From: Crossaster papposus
Taxonomy: Eukaryota > Echinodermata > Asteroidea > Velatida > Solasteridae
Assembly: GCA_037893245.1 (NCBI GenBank)
Contig: JBAIAA010000352.1
Location: forward strand, 1,240,001-1,304,000
Length of the DNA: 64,000 bases
Direction: 5' to 3'
In this document: positions 32,501-44,500 of the stretch, piece by piece
How the letters are laid out: each line of letters begins with the position of its first letter
Position numbering within the stretch: the first letter of the stretch is position 1
Translations under genes and position numbers: made by a program
The notes under the pieces: model-generated
Databases searched by the model: none
What the model was told of the DNA's origin: nothing
What the model saw: only the letters and a program-made list of their open reading frames with translations

Positions 32501-35500
32501 GAGCATGCACAGCAACATTATACACAAAAAAAAAAAAAAAAAAAAAACGTGCTCGAGTTACTCTGAACTCTAATACATGAAGCCGGGCTTTAAGTATGGC
32601 CTATCAACAAATTATGCACAGCCTCCTTAAAGGTAGGATACACCATTGGTAATTGCTCAAATTATCATGAATAAGTAGATTTGGGGGGGTTGTATTTTAT
32701 AGTAAATATCGTTTAACTGACCTGTCCGAAGTTTTACAATCATGCATGCCGAGAAAAACACGAAAAACAGCGTTTGTTTTCAACCGGCGTCGAGCAGTTA
32801 TTCTTATGTTATCTTTGTTTTTTTCGCGATCGCCGTCCGGCGATCCCGAATTTTTCTTTATAAAATTCTACTTTTCAGAATAATTACAGGATATCTATAG
32901 CGCAATCATTTTGCTGAATGCCTAGAATCATTATTTACTTTGAAATGAGTAAGATATTTCTTAATAATTTGGTAGTAAATATTTTCGATATCTGCAAATG
33001 GTGTATACTACCTTTAAAACACTAAGCTCCCTCATCTGAAGGCTGCCTGATGATATCAGGGGAAATCCTATTCCAGATGTTTACAGCAACTGGTAGGAAG
33101 CTCTTGTCCATAATCCAGCAAGGTCCCCGTAACCTAATATTTGTTTGCGTGTTTGACTGGTATTTCAACCAACCAGGTGGGCACATGTCGGTGGTCAACC
33201 CGTCCGCCTGTCACCACGTCTGCCCGGCCACTCAGGCCATCGTGGCCGCCTTCCAGCGGTACCTGCAGCAAGACACCTCGCTGACCAGCTACGACCCGCA
33301 GGTCCACACTGGCCACTGGAAGATGCTGCTAGTCAGAATCAGTCGGAACGGCGGGAGGATGGCCGCTGCGTTCTTGAACCCTCAGGCGCTGTCCAAGGTC
33401 TCTGCTTTTTTAGCTTGGAATCCTTTTTTTTTTAAAACCAGTTCGCGCTGGGATTATTGCAACATTCACCGAGCCTAGGCGCGGGGTTATTTCTTTTACG
33501 AAACTTGATCCGACACGGGTTCAGGCCGATGGTCCTGGGAGGCACACCCATGACATTTCCGGCCTTGCTCGCTGCTGACAGACATTTCGGGCCCTGCTCG
33601 TTGCGTGTTAATGCGTCATCCATTTTGAATCTCGGAAAAACTTTACGTGTATATACGTCTTCCGGCGCAAAAGGGTTAATAGTGTTTGAGTTAAGTTTGT
33701 GATAATGATTTAACGAGATTGATGATGATAAAAGGATTTTAAGGCAGTTATATAGGGGTGTCGGAACATAGGGGTGTCGGAACATAGGGGTGTCGGAACA
33801 TAGGGGTGTCGGAACATAGGGGTGTCGGAACATAGGGGTGTCGGAACATAGGGGTGTCGGAACATAGGGGTGTCGGAACATAGGGGTGTCGGAACATAGG
33901 GGTGTCGGAACATAGGGGTGTCGGAACATAGGGGTGTCGGAACATAGGGGTGTCGGAACATAGGGGTGTCGGAACATAGGGGTGTCGGAACATAGGGGTG
34001 TCGGAACATAGGGGTGTCGGAACATAGGGGTGTCGGAACATAGGGGTGTCGGAACATAGGGGTGTCGGAACATAGGGGTGTCGGAACATAGGGGTGTCGG
34101 AACATAGGGGTGTCGGAACATAGGGGTGTCGGAACATAGGGGTGTCGGAACATAGGGGTGTCGGAACATAGGGGTGTCGGAACATAGGGGTGTCGGAACA
34201 TAGGGGTGTCGGAACATAGGGGTGTCGGAACATAGGGGTGTCGGAACATAGGGGTGTCGGAACATAGGGGTGTCGGAACATTGGGGTGTCGGAACATAGG
34301 GGTGTCGGAACATAGGGGTGTCGGAACATAGGGGTGTCGGAACATAGGGGTGTCGGAACATAGGGGTGTCGGAACATAGGGGTGTCGGAACATAGGGGTG
34401 TCGGAACATTGGGGTGTCGGAACATTGGGGTGTCGGAACATAGGGGTGTCGGAACATAGGGGTGTCGGAACATAGGGGTGTCGGAACATAGGGGTGTCGG
34501 AACATAGGGGTGTCGGAACATAGGGGTGTCGATACATAGGGGTGTCGATACATAGGCTGAGTAGTCGGAACATAGGGGTGTCGGAACATAGGGGTGTCGG
34601 AACATAGGGGTGTCGGAACATAGGAGAGTCGGAACATAGGGGTGTCGGAACATAGGGGTGTCGGAACATAGGGGTGTCGGAACATAGGGGTGTTGGAACA
34701 TAGGGGTGTTGGAACATAGGGGTGTCGGAACATAGGGGTGTCGGAACATAGGGGTGTCTGAACATAGGGGTGTCTGAACATAGGGGTGTCGGAACATAGG
34801 TGTGTAATCATCTCAAGTATTTATGAATGAAGTGCAGTGCACATCATCTGTTTTCAGAAACTTTCATTCTTTTTTCTCTCCAGGAAGCCATAGATTCTGA
34901 GAAGCAGAAGCTGTGCAGTTACTTTAAGGAAGGGGAGGGCAAGAATTGTCAGCTGACCTCATTGTATCTGAATCTTCAGGGACAAAAGTGAGTTTACAAA
35001 AACATCTCAACAGGGATTCATGTAGGGCCAAAACTGTCAATCATAAAACTGTGACGAAAAAACAATATTGCAAAAAAAATCAGTTTCCTGGGGCCGATTT
35101 CATGAAACTCGTCTATCTTATCTTGCGACTCATTTTTGGATTTAAGGCGAGTCCCCGCTCTAAGATTGATCTTAGCTAAGACGTGTCCTAAACCCATCTA
35201 TAAGAAAGACGCATCAAAACAAAATGTGGGTTAACTGAATTTGGTAAATTTGGGGCAGTACTTGAACAAAATCAGTTGTTTTCCATTGATAGTGGGCTGA
35301 CTATCGTTGGAAATAGGTACACAAAATTACCTTTTCTTCAAAATGACAGCACACCAGCAGCCGATTTCACGAAACTTTACTTTATGGCGTAAGTGGACTT
35401 ACGCCATAACTTATTGCGCAAGTTGCGCTATAACTTTAGGACGGATTTCACGAAAGTTACGCATTATCGGGATATGTCGTAACTCACCGAGTTACGCCAT

Positions 35501-38500
35501 AAGATGTGGCGTAACTTACGCCATGACTTTAGGTGGCGTAAGTCTTGGCTATGTGTCGTAAACATGGCGTTCAACGTGAACACCGAAGAGCGCTTCGCCG
35601 TGAAAGATTGTTCCGTGACCGAATAAATCCCCTATATCATCACGAAGACGACGAAATCAGAGGACGGTATCGCTCTTCTCGGAAGGGTATTTTCCAAATC
35701 GTTAAAGATTTACGACATGTTTGGAGCGTCCTACAAGGATAGTTTCTCATTTTCCGTTAACGTTAGTAAATGTCGCGTGCAAAAAAAACCCACCGTGACC
35801 CTCGTTTAAATCTCACTTTAACAAATCTCCGGCGCACTTTTTCGTCTCAAAAGTTAAACAGCGCCCTCATGCACCCCTAAAAGATGAATGTAGGCCTATA
35901 TTGGTCGAACAAAATACATAATGTACTCGGGAATGAAAGGGAATGTGGTTTGTAAGGAGTGCGTTCTCCAAATGTATTGTTAGATAAGCAACCCACCTGT
36001 TAAAATCAAATCCCGAACCAAAGGATTGTTTTTGTAGTTTTTGTACCCAGTTTATAGGCTTATAGGTTATATAAAACACTACAAAACATGACAAATTGAG
36101 AAACCAATGCAAGTCTAGGAACAAGGCTTCTGTTTTTTATTTATAAATAAATTCTACATGTACATTGTATATACACAAATTGTTCCAAGAAAGAAATTAT
36201 AATAAAGAAAGACAATAAATATAAATAAATATAAACAAGACTTGTTTGTATTATCATGGCAATTTTATAAACTTGACTTCTCATTGGATATACAAACAAT
36301 ATGCCTTTCCCTGGCTTTGTCTTAAGTTAATTTTTGGCCTCTAAATGCAGGAACTCGGGTGCATTCTCCATTTTTGCAGTATATTTTTACATTATTCTGC
36401 TACACAGTGGGTAGTCTTGGTTGCAAAACGTCCTAATCTCAGTATGCAGTGCGCGTAGACCGCCTATGCGGGCGCCCTCTTAATAAACGCCATGACCTTT
36501 AAATTGAACGTCTTCGCTAATGGACATAATCACTTAACAAAAATTTCCAGCAGAATTTGCATGCGCGTGTGACGTGACATTGTGTGTATAATCGCGTTGA
36601 CGTAACATGCATAATCATACTCATTGGTCAAGTTTCTGTTACGTCACGTAATTATGCACGCAACGTCACACGCGCATGAAAATGCATCACAATTCTGCTC
36701 ATAAATTTTTGAGCGATTGTCAGTTAGCCAAGACATCCTATTTGAACGTCATGGCGTGGTCTGTAGCGTATGTTAAAGGGCGCCCGCATCGGCAGCCTAC
36801 GCACGCTGCATACCACGATTAGGACGTCTTGCAACCAAAATTTCATAGTGGGGTGGCTGACTGGCTTTTGTAAGATCACTCCGCTTACGTAATCTTGAAA
36901 CCAAGACTAATTTCAATGTCAAGTATAAAGGGGCATTCAAAATATCAATGTTTTTAAGTTTGACTTTTAACCAGTTCGCGCCGGATGACATATACAAACA
37001 CAAGGTTTTTCCCAGATTCAAAACGGATGACACATAAACAAGCCACGAGCAAGGCCGAAAATGTTCGTCAGCAACGAACAAGGCCAGAAATGTCTGTCAG
37101 CAGGGAGCAAGGCCGGAAATGCGTGGGTGTGCTTTCCGGTACCATCGGGCTGAACCCACCTCGGATCGAGTTTCGTTAAAAATAATTCCGCGCGTCGGCT
37201 CGGTGATGTTAAAATAATCCCGGCGCGAACTGGTGGAGACTATGGAGCGTCAAAAGCTAGTACATGTAGAACAAACATTTTAAGTTTTCAGAAACTGCGA
37301 CACAGATAGTAAAATCCAAATTTCTGCTAGCATAAAATCCAGGTTTTTTTTAACCAGTGTCGCAATTTCTGAAAACCTAAAATTATACTAGCTCTGAGAA
37401 AATCGGAAAATACGGTTGTCCACTTTTGACGCTCCATAGGAGACAATTCCCCTACATTTTAGAGTCAACATTTTGTAAACGTTGATTACTTTTAATGGCC
37501 CCAATAAATAGGGAAAATTATGACAGGGAATAAAGAACATCTGGAAATGAGAAGTTAAGACGTTAAGCATTATCTTCAGCTGGCACCAAAATGATGGCAC
37601 GCTGCTGACAGGCAATAGCAATGACCATCTGCAAATTAGCATTAAGATACTGCGACACTTTTAAATGTTCCTTTGCAACCATAGCCTTTTCTTCTCAATT
37701 TCCAGAAGTAAATTTGTCCAATTCATACATTTTCCTATTTGTTATTGATAATTCTTTAGGTTGTACATGTTTTACACCACTCGGGGTTGCAGTCTGTGTT
37801 GACAGGTCTGGCCTTGATGATGTAGAGGCAATGGAGGCTTCCAGTTTAGTTAGTAAATCTTTCTGATGGGTCGTCCGGTCGTGATCAGCGTTGTCGTCAT
37901 CATCATCATCAGCAGCATTATCTTTATCGCAATCCTCAATTTGAAAGAAAGCTGCAATAAACACAATCGTAAAATGTTGCTTAAAAAATATCTAAGCAAA
38001 AAACCCTACTAGTACTAGGGCCTAGGAACAAGAAAACACTACAGACTTTTGTTCAGACCAGTCTCATCCCTAGCCATGCTAGCCTGGTTTGTGCACAAAT
38101 CAGGGTGATGATGTCCGTAACGTTATAGGCCTAATAATGCCTAGGTCCCTATGGAATTATTTCCTAGTTGTATTCAGCTCGATCAACACGGAAGGAAAAA
38201 AAGAGCACAGATTATTATGCCTAATATTATTATGCCTTACCAATGAATTACTAGCTACCACTCTTTTCTCCATCCCGGCCATTTTTATTTTCTAGCTTTT
38301 GCAGCAAGCTCCCCCTTCCCCCAGGCCCCACCTCTTTCTCGCTTTAAACCAATCTTTTGTTGACATCCGCTGTCACAGCACTCTGCCAACACAGCTTTTT
38401 TACCTTTCTATATTCATCTATGACCTTTTCCCTTTTAAGTTTTATAATTGTTGCCAAACAACCGTGTTAAATTTTCTCTCACAAATTCAGTTAAAATATT

Positions 38501-41500
38501 TAGTTCTGCCCTCCCCCCACTCCCCAGTTAGTGCCACTGCCACATTTGTTTTCTTTACTAGTTCTATCATTGTATTCGGTATAACGCTCAACATCGATCA
38601 CAAACATTCAAGTTGCCATGTTGTGCTCACTGTTTTTACCAGATTTACTTATATAATTACCCGCTAAATCATCGTTAGCAGACGAACACCGCCGGCCGCT
38701 CATCCTCGGCTCGATCGATCGACGCAACGATCGACAATATGATCAAGTGACAAACCTTACGTGACTGATGACAATCCCTATCCTATCTTTGTTCAAGTTG
38801 CTGCTTCAATTTCCCATTATAGGTCAAGACAAGGCGCGATCGTACTATGGGTTTTTCATTGAGACAAAAACGGCTTTAAAATCGGTATTCACGCTACAAT
38901 TAACACAGCCCCCCAAAAATGGCGGCCTCCAACAAAAATCCGCGTAAACACGTATAATTGTAACGTCTGTTTTATGTATATTTGTGCAACAACTGCAAAC
39001 AGTCGTTGTTAGAACTTGAGGTCACCCTCGTCCTACAAATATAAAAGTTTTTAGTGAAAATAGGATGTTGCGCAGCTAAGTCGAGTTTCGTGAAATCGAT
39101 TTTAACTTATGGCGCAGCTACGCATTAAAGTTATGGCGTAAGTCTTGCGCCACATCCAGTTAAGGCGTAAGTTACGCACAGTTTCGTGAAATCGGCTGCT
39201 GGTTTCATGATTTTAGCCCTATGTGGCCGTAATACTGGACTTCCTACGTATCCAAGGATATGGAGGGAGTCCAGTATTACGGCCATAGAATGGGGCTACC
39301 ATGATTTTACAGAGACTAGTATTATTCACTTACAGTCAAGTATTTAGGTACATGTATTGTATATTTCACAATAATTTGTAGATGTATACAAATGTTGTAT
39401 ATTAGCTATAACGTGGAATGTTTGTTTTTTACCCATTTGTAGCAGTCAAACCTATGTGCACCTGGATGGGGAAGAGCATATTACAGAGGATCTCTTGGGT
39501 CTCAGGTTCAGAATATCGCCGGATGCATTCTTCCAAGGTAAATGCTGCGTTCCAATCGCGTCGTATTTATCGTGTTCACCGTGAATTTATCTATATTTAC
39601 GAGTAGGTTGTATTCCAAACGCTACCCACCAAGACGCACGCGCACAGTCGAGTTTAGTTGTGCGGTAAGGACATTCTCGTCCGAGAACTCGTACGTGAAC
39701 CAACACGCATGCGCGAGTATTTTATTCGTTATGAAGTCGTGAACATGGAGAAAAGAAATCCACCTCGAATTCACCACTGGTGAACACGAGTTACCAGGCG
39801 ATTAGAATGCCATTATACGACTTGTGAACTCGTGAACACGATAAACACGACGCGATTGGAACGCAGCAAAAGCCAGATTGGTAATGACTCGCGTCGAGTC
39901 AATGACTAGCGTCGAGTCACAAGTCACAACTCGAGTCACAATTTTGATGACTCAATTCAACTCGAGTCCCGACATGTATTGAAAATGACTCGACTCAAGT
40001 CTGACTTGAGTCACAAATGTTGGCAATGCAACTCGACTCCCGACGGGGGTAAATGACTCTACCTGAATCGAGTCACTGCAGGCACTGAAGAAATTCTTAA
40101 ATGCTAAATTGTGATTTTCCAATATTTATTCAAGTGCGTTGCATTTATAGGGAACACTTGGCAGATTATGTGTCCTGATTACCAGACGGCACTGTTTTTT
40201 GAATTGTGGACTGAATTTTAAGACACTGAAATTGTTTACGAAGGTTCAGCAGCAAACATTATTAACCAGTTAGTGCCGGGATTATTTTAACATCACCGAG
40301 CCGAGGGGCGGGATTATTTTTAACGAAACTCGATCCGAAGCGTGTTCAGGCCGATAGTGCCGGGAAGCACACCCACGCATTTCTGGCCTTGCTCGCTGCT
40401 GACAGAGATTTCCGAACTTGAACTTGGCGTGTTTATGCGTCATCCGTTTTGAATTTGGGGAAAACTTTGCGTTTATATACGTCATCCGGCGCGAACTGGT
40501 TAAAGGTAAAATGTACCAGTTTTTAATAACTGAATGAATTTGAAGTTTGCCAACAAGGAGGTTGAGCAGCACGGCATGAGGAAAGTCGAGGGAAACGTCA
40601 AAGTGCGCCATGTTAGGAGACTCCACTCTATTGGCCCAGGTGGGTTTCGAACCTGGGTCACAGTGGAAAAGGCGAGGAAAGTAATAATAATAATAATAAT
40701 AATAATTTTAAAAAACACCGACACTTAGGGAGACAATCCCATAGGGATGTACACAAACTTAAAACAGTCCTATAACTTGTTTACCCTAACCCTTTACTCC
40801 AAGATCTTCGAGATTCATGCTATTTAGACCCCAATCTGTCGTTCTAGAGCAAAAATAACTCCCAAATATCTTTGTTTAAGGTAGCTAGACACTTAGAGTG
40901 TCACTGTCTCCTTATTAATAAAAAAAGTAAGCTAATTTGTCTTCCTACATTGTAAGTGCTCATTTAGTGAAATAAAGCACTTTTACATCGTATCAACGAT
41001 CTCAAAGTGCTTTACAATTATTACCATTACTGAACCACGCGGCAGCTGTTTATAGGCGCTCATTTGTCCTCTCACCGGTACCCATTTATACTCCTGGGTG
41101 GAGAGAGGCAATTGTAGTCAAGTGTCTTGCCCAAGGGCACAAACACCATGTTTCTAGCAGGGTTCGAAACCCATGCACCATCGTACATGTGTCGAGCACC
41201 ATAACCACTGGGGTGTCGTGGCCAAGTGGATAAGAACACCGAACTCAAGCTCTGGTGTTTCTGTTCAGCAGAGTGTGGGTTTGAGTCCCGGTCGTGACAC
41301 TTGTGTCCCTGAGCAAGGCACTTAACTATAATTGCTTCTCTCCACCCAGGGGTAAAATGGGTACCTGCGAGGGCAGAGATGGTTATTGTGATTGATTTAG
41401 CCTAGTAGCGCATATATTGCAGCACAGGCTGTATACTCCCCAGGGAGCTGAGATAGTTTAAGGATTGAAAATGGCCCAGTGACCAGGGGTAATAATGTTG

Positions 41501-44500
41501 GAAGCGCTTTGAGATGACCTTCGGGTGTGAAAAGCGCTATATAAATCCAAGATATTATTATTATTATTGCATTCTACTGCCAGCTAGGCCAACCTGGCTC
41601 ACTGTTGTTTGTCCTGATGCAGTGAATACTGAGGCAGCCGAAGTGCTGTACACCACCGTAGCTGAGTGGGCCGAGGTGACGCCAGCGACCACCGTACTGG
41701 ACATCTGCTGCGGTACTGGAACCATTGGAATCACACTAGCAAAGGTCAGCTCCTCGCAAACAAATTCTTGAACGCTTTAGGGAACTGTATCACCACAGTA
41801 CAGACCGTGATAATACAGGGGCAAGGGGGAGGGTACCGTATGGGTCAGTCCGTGAAGTCAGGACACTAAGTGTGACATTGTGTCTTGTAGGCGTCTTCAG
41901 AATTGACTTGTGATCACTTGTGGTGACTTGTGATTGTCTTGAGAATAGACAATAGATCAAGTAGGCCACACCCCTGGACAAATTGTCGCCACTTTGTCCG
42001 ACGAGAATTCACTCCAGCATATAGTTTGAGGCACACTTTTTGTCGATTTAACTTTAATTTTGTTCCACTTGTATTCCCCAAGGCATGGTTAAAGGTAGGA
42101 TACACCATCGGTAATTGCTTGAATTATCACCAATGGGTGTGTTGTTTTTTTTTGGGGGGGGGTTTATAGTATAGTTTTATTTTATAGTAAATATCCTTTA
42201 ACTGACCTGTTTGAAGTTTTACAATCATAGATGCCGAGGAAAGCAAGACGGCATTCGTTTTCAACCGGCGTTAGGGAGTGGTTCTTATGTTGTTCTTAGT
42301 TTTTTTCGTGATCGGCGCCCGGCTTTAAAAAAAACCACCAGCTTTTCGGAACAATTATAAGATATTTAGTGCAATCATTTTGCTGGATTCCTACAATCAT
42401 TATTTACTTTCAAACAAGTAAGATATTTGTTAATAATTCGGTAGTAACATTTTTGGATATCTGCAAATGGTGTATCCTAAGTGGTGGTGTTATGTTAATT
42501 GTAAATTTGACTTCTAGTACTTTTAACCAGTTCGCGCCGGGATTATTTTAACATCACCGAGCCGAGGGGCGGGATTATTTTTCACGAAATTCGATCCGAA
42601 GCGTTTTCAGGCCGATAGTGCCAGGAAGTACACCCACGCATTTCCAGCCTTGCTTGCTGCTGACAGTCATTTCCGGCCTTGCTCGTGGCGTGTTTATGCG
42701 TCATCTGTTTTGAATCTGGGGAAAACTTGCATTTATATACGTCATCCGGCGCGAACTGGTTAATAAAGGGAAAAAGTAATTTGTGGTCGTTTTCTAAGCC
42801 AAAGGCATTATCTATTTGTAATTACACTAGGTTGCAATGCACTGTGCAAGTGACCGACCAGGCACGCGTCATGCTACCGGGTCATTGCTATGGCAGGCGT
42901 GGCCTACTAACTGGATCGGTGCATTGATTTGAGATTGTCGGATTGACATCTGACTTGTGATCGCCCAGAGATTTGACCGGATTACAACTGTGTTTTTCTA
43001 TTTTCTTCAGAGAGTAAAGAAGGTCATCGGCGTAGAGATTAACCAGCAGGCTATCAACGACGCAGTCTTCAATGCAAAGTCCAACAGTAAGTCAGTGGCT
43101 CAGTACATGGCAGGGATGTAGTCGAGTCCATCACAGGTCCCTGCAAGTCCCTGTAAGTCCCTGTAAGTCCATCACAAGTCCTTCAGTTCCAATTCAAATC
43201 GCAAGCTATTCAAATCAGCTTTGACAAAGGCATTCCTTTGTCATTGTTCATCCAGTTACTTGTGAGTGCCTTTATGAAGGGACTTGTGTCTGGCTTCACG
43301 AAAGGACTTGCAGGGACTCGACTACAACCCTGGTACATGTACATGGACAGCACTAAGTAGCCCAGGGCATGGATTTGAAATCAGACGTGGGAAACTCAAA
43401 ATTCCTGGTTTGAAAAAAAGAAATTTAACATTCTGGTTCACTGTTGAATTAATACAGAAAATAAACAATTTGATTTAATTTTAACTTTGGGTGGTACCCT
43501 CTACAAGTGTTTGTAATTTATTTTATTTAAATAAAGAAATTGATGACTGGAGCGGGGCTTGAACCAGCAACCTCCAGATTGCTGTTCCAGTGCTCTACCA
43601 ACTGCAACTATCCAAGCCTGTTTCTGTTTTCCCAATGTTGTCATTGTCTTCGTTTGTCTGTCAGAAGTTTATTTTTGTTACCAGTTTGCACCGTGTATAC
43701 ATGCAAAAAATTTCTAGAAATTCAAAAAGAATGACGGATAAACACCGGCTCACAGCGAGCAGGGCCGTAATTATCAGGGTGTGCTACCCACAGATGCCTG
43801 AACCCGACTCGGATCAAGGTTCGTGAAAAACAATCCCACGCCTAGGCCGGTCAATGCCAAAATTATTATGGTTAATAAGCAAAATATATATTTAGTGCTG
43901 AGCTTATGGGGGTTCGGGTTGGGAAGTTCATATTGGTTTCGGTTCGAATTCGGTTCTCACCTAGTATGTTTTGGGTCAGTTTGCCAGGCTTAGTCAACAC
44001 ACCCCGATGCACATCATTATTGCAGAGGTCTTACCACGTGGTTGCCGAGGTTGGCTGGCTGGTTCAGATAACATTGGTTTGTTTAATAATGTGAAGCGCT
44101 TCGAGACCGTTGGTGATAAAGCGCTTTATAAGTATTGTACTTTATTATTTTTATCTTTGTCTGTCCTATCTATTTCAGATCTCAGTAATATAGAGTATGT
44201 GTGCGGTAAAGCAGAGGTAGTGTTACCAGACATGACACAAGATCTGAAGGATTGTGATGACATCGTGGGCATCGTAGATCCCCCAAGGCCTGGCATACGT
44301 AAGCCTTCTCATTCTATCTATTCAGGGTGTCCTCCGAAAAAAGAAAACCCATTTTTGTTCAGGCAAATTACTCAATAATTCAAAATTATTTTTAAACAAA
44401 ATGTACACATCATTGGAAAGCTCATTTTCTCTCCAATAATAGCTCACTTTTTGTTTTAATCAAATGTGACCCGCTCTGCAGTCGCAAAATACAATTTTTA

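Larger units (their letters stand above)
35357..39206 (+). mobile_element. Rearranged Harbinger-type DNA transposon
   Basis: CCAGCAGCCGATTTCACGAA at the left and its exact complement TTCGTGAAATCGGCTGCTGG at the right face each other, each followed by several hundred bases with repeated TTACGCCATAAC and GATTTCACGAAA subterminal motifs. Inside are a transposase N-terminal piece (35560-35742), an unrelated acidic open frame on the minus strand, and several later MITE insertions. No intact transposase domain with DDE residues is visible, so the element is dead or non-autonomous. It fills most of TRMT2A intron 9. Confidence 0.7.

Noticed and set aside
33432..34811. Three long overlapping minus-strand frames of [14 protein letters not shown] repeats
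   Set aside because: Produced by a 16-bp repeat read in three frames; all lie in a TRMT2A intron and have no domain or start context.
43545..43612. Possible functional tRNA gene on the minus strand
   Set aside because: A-box and B-box-like parts are present but the acceptor stem does not pair; more likely a SINE head.
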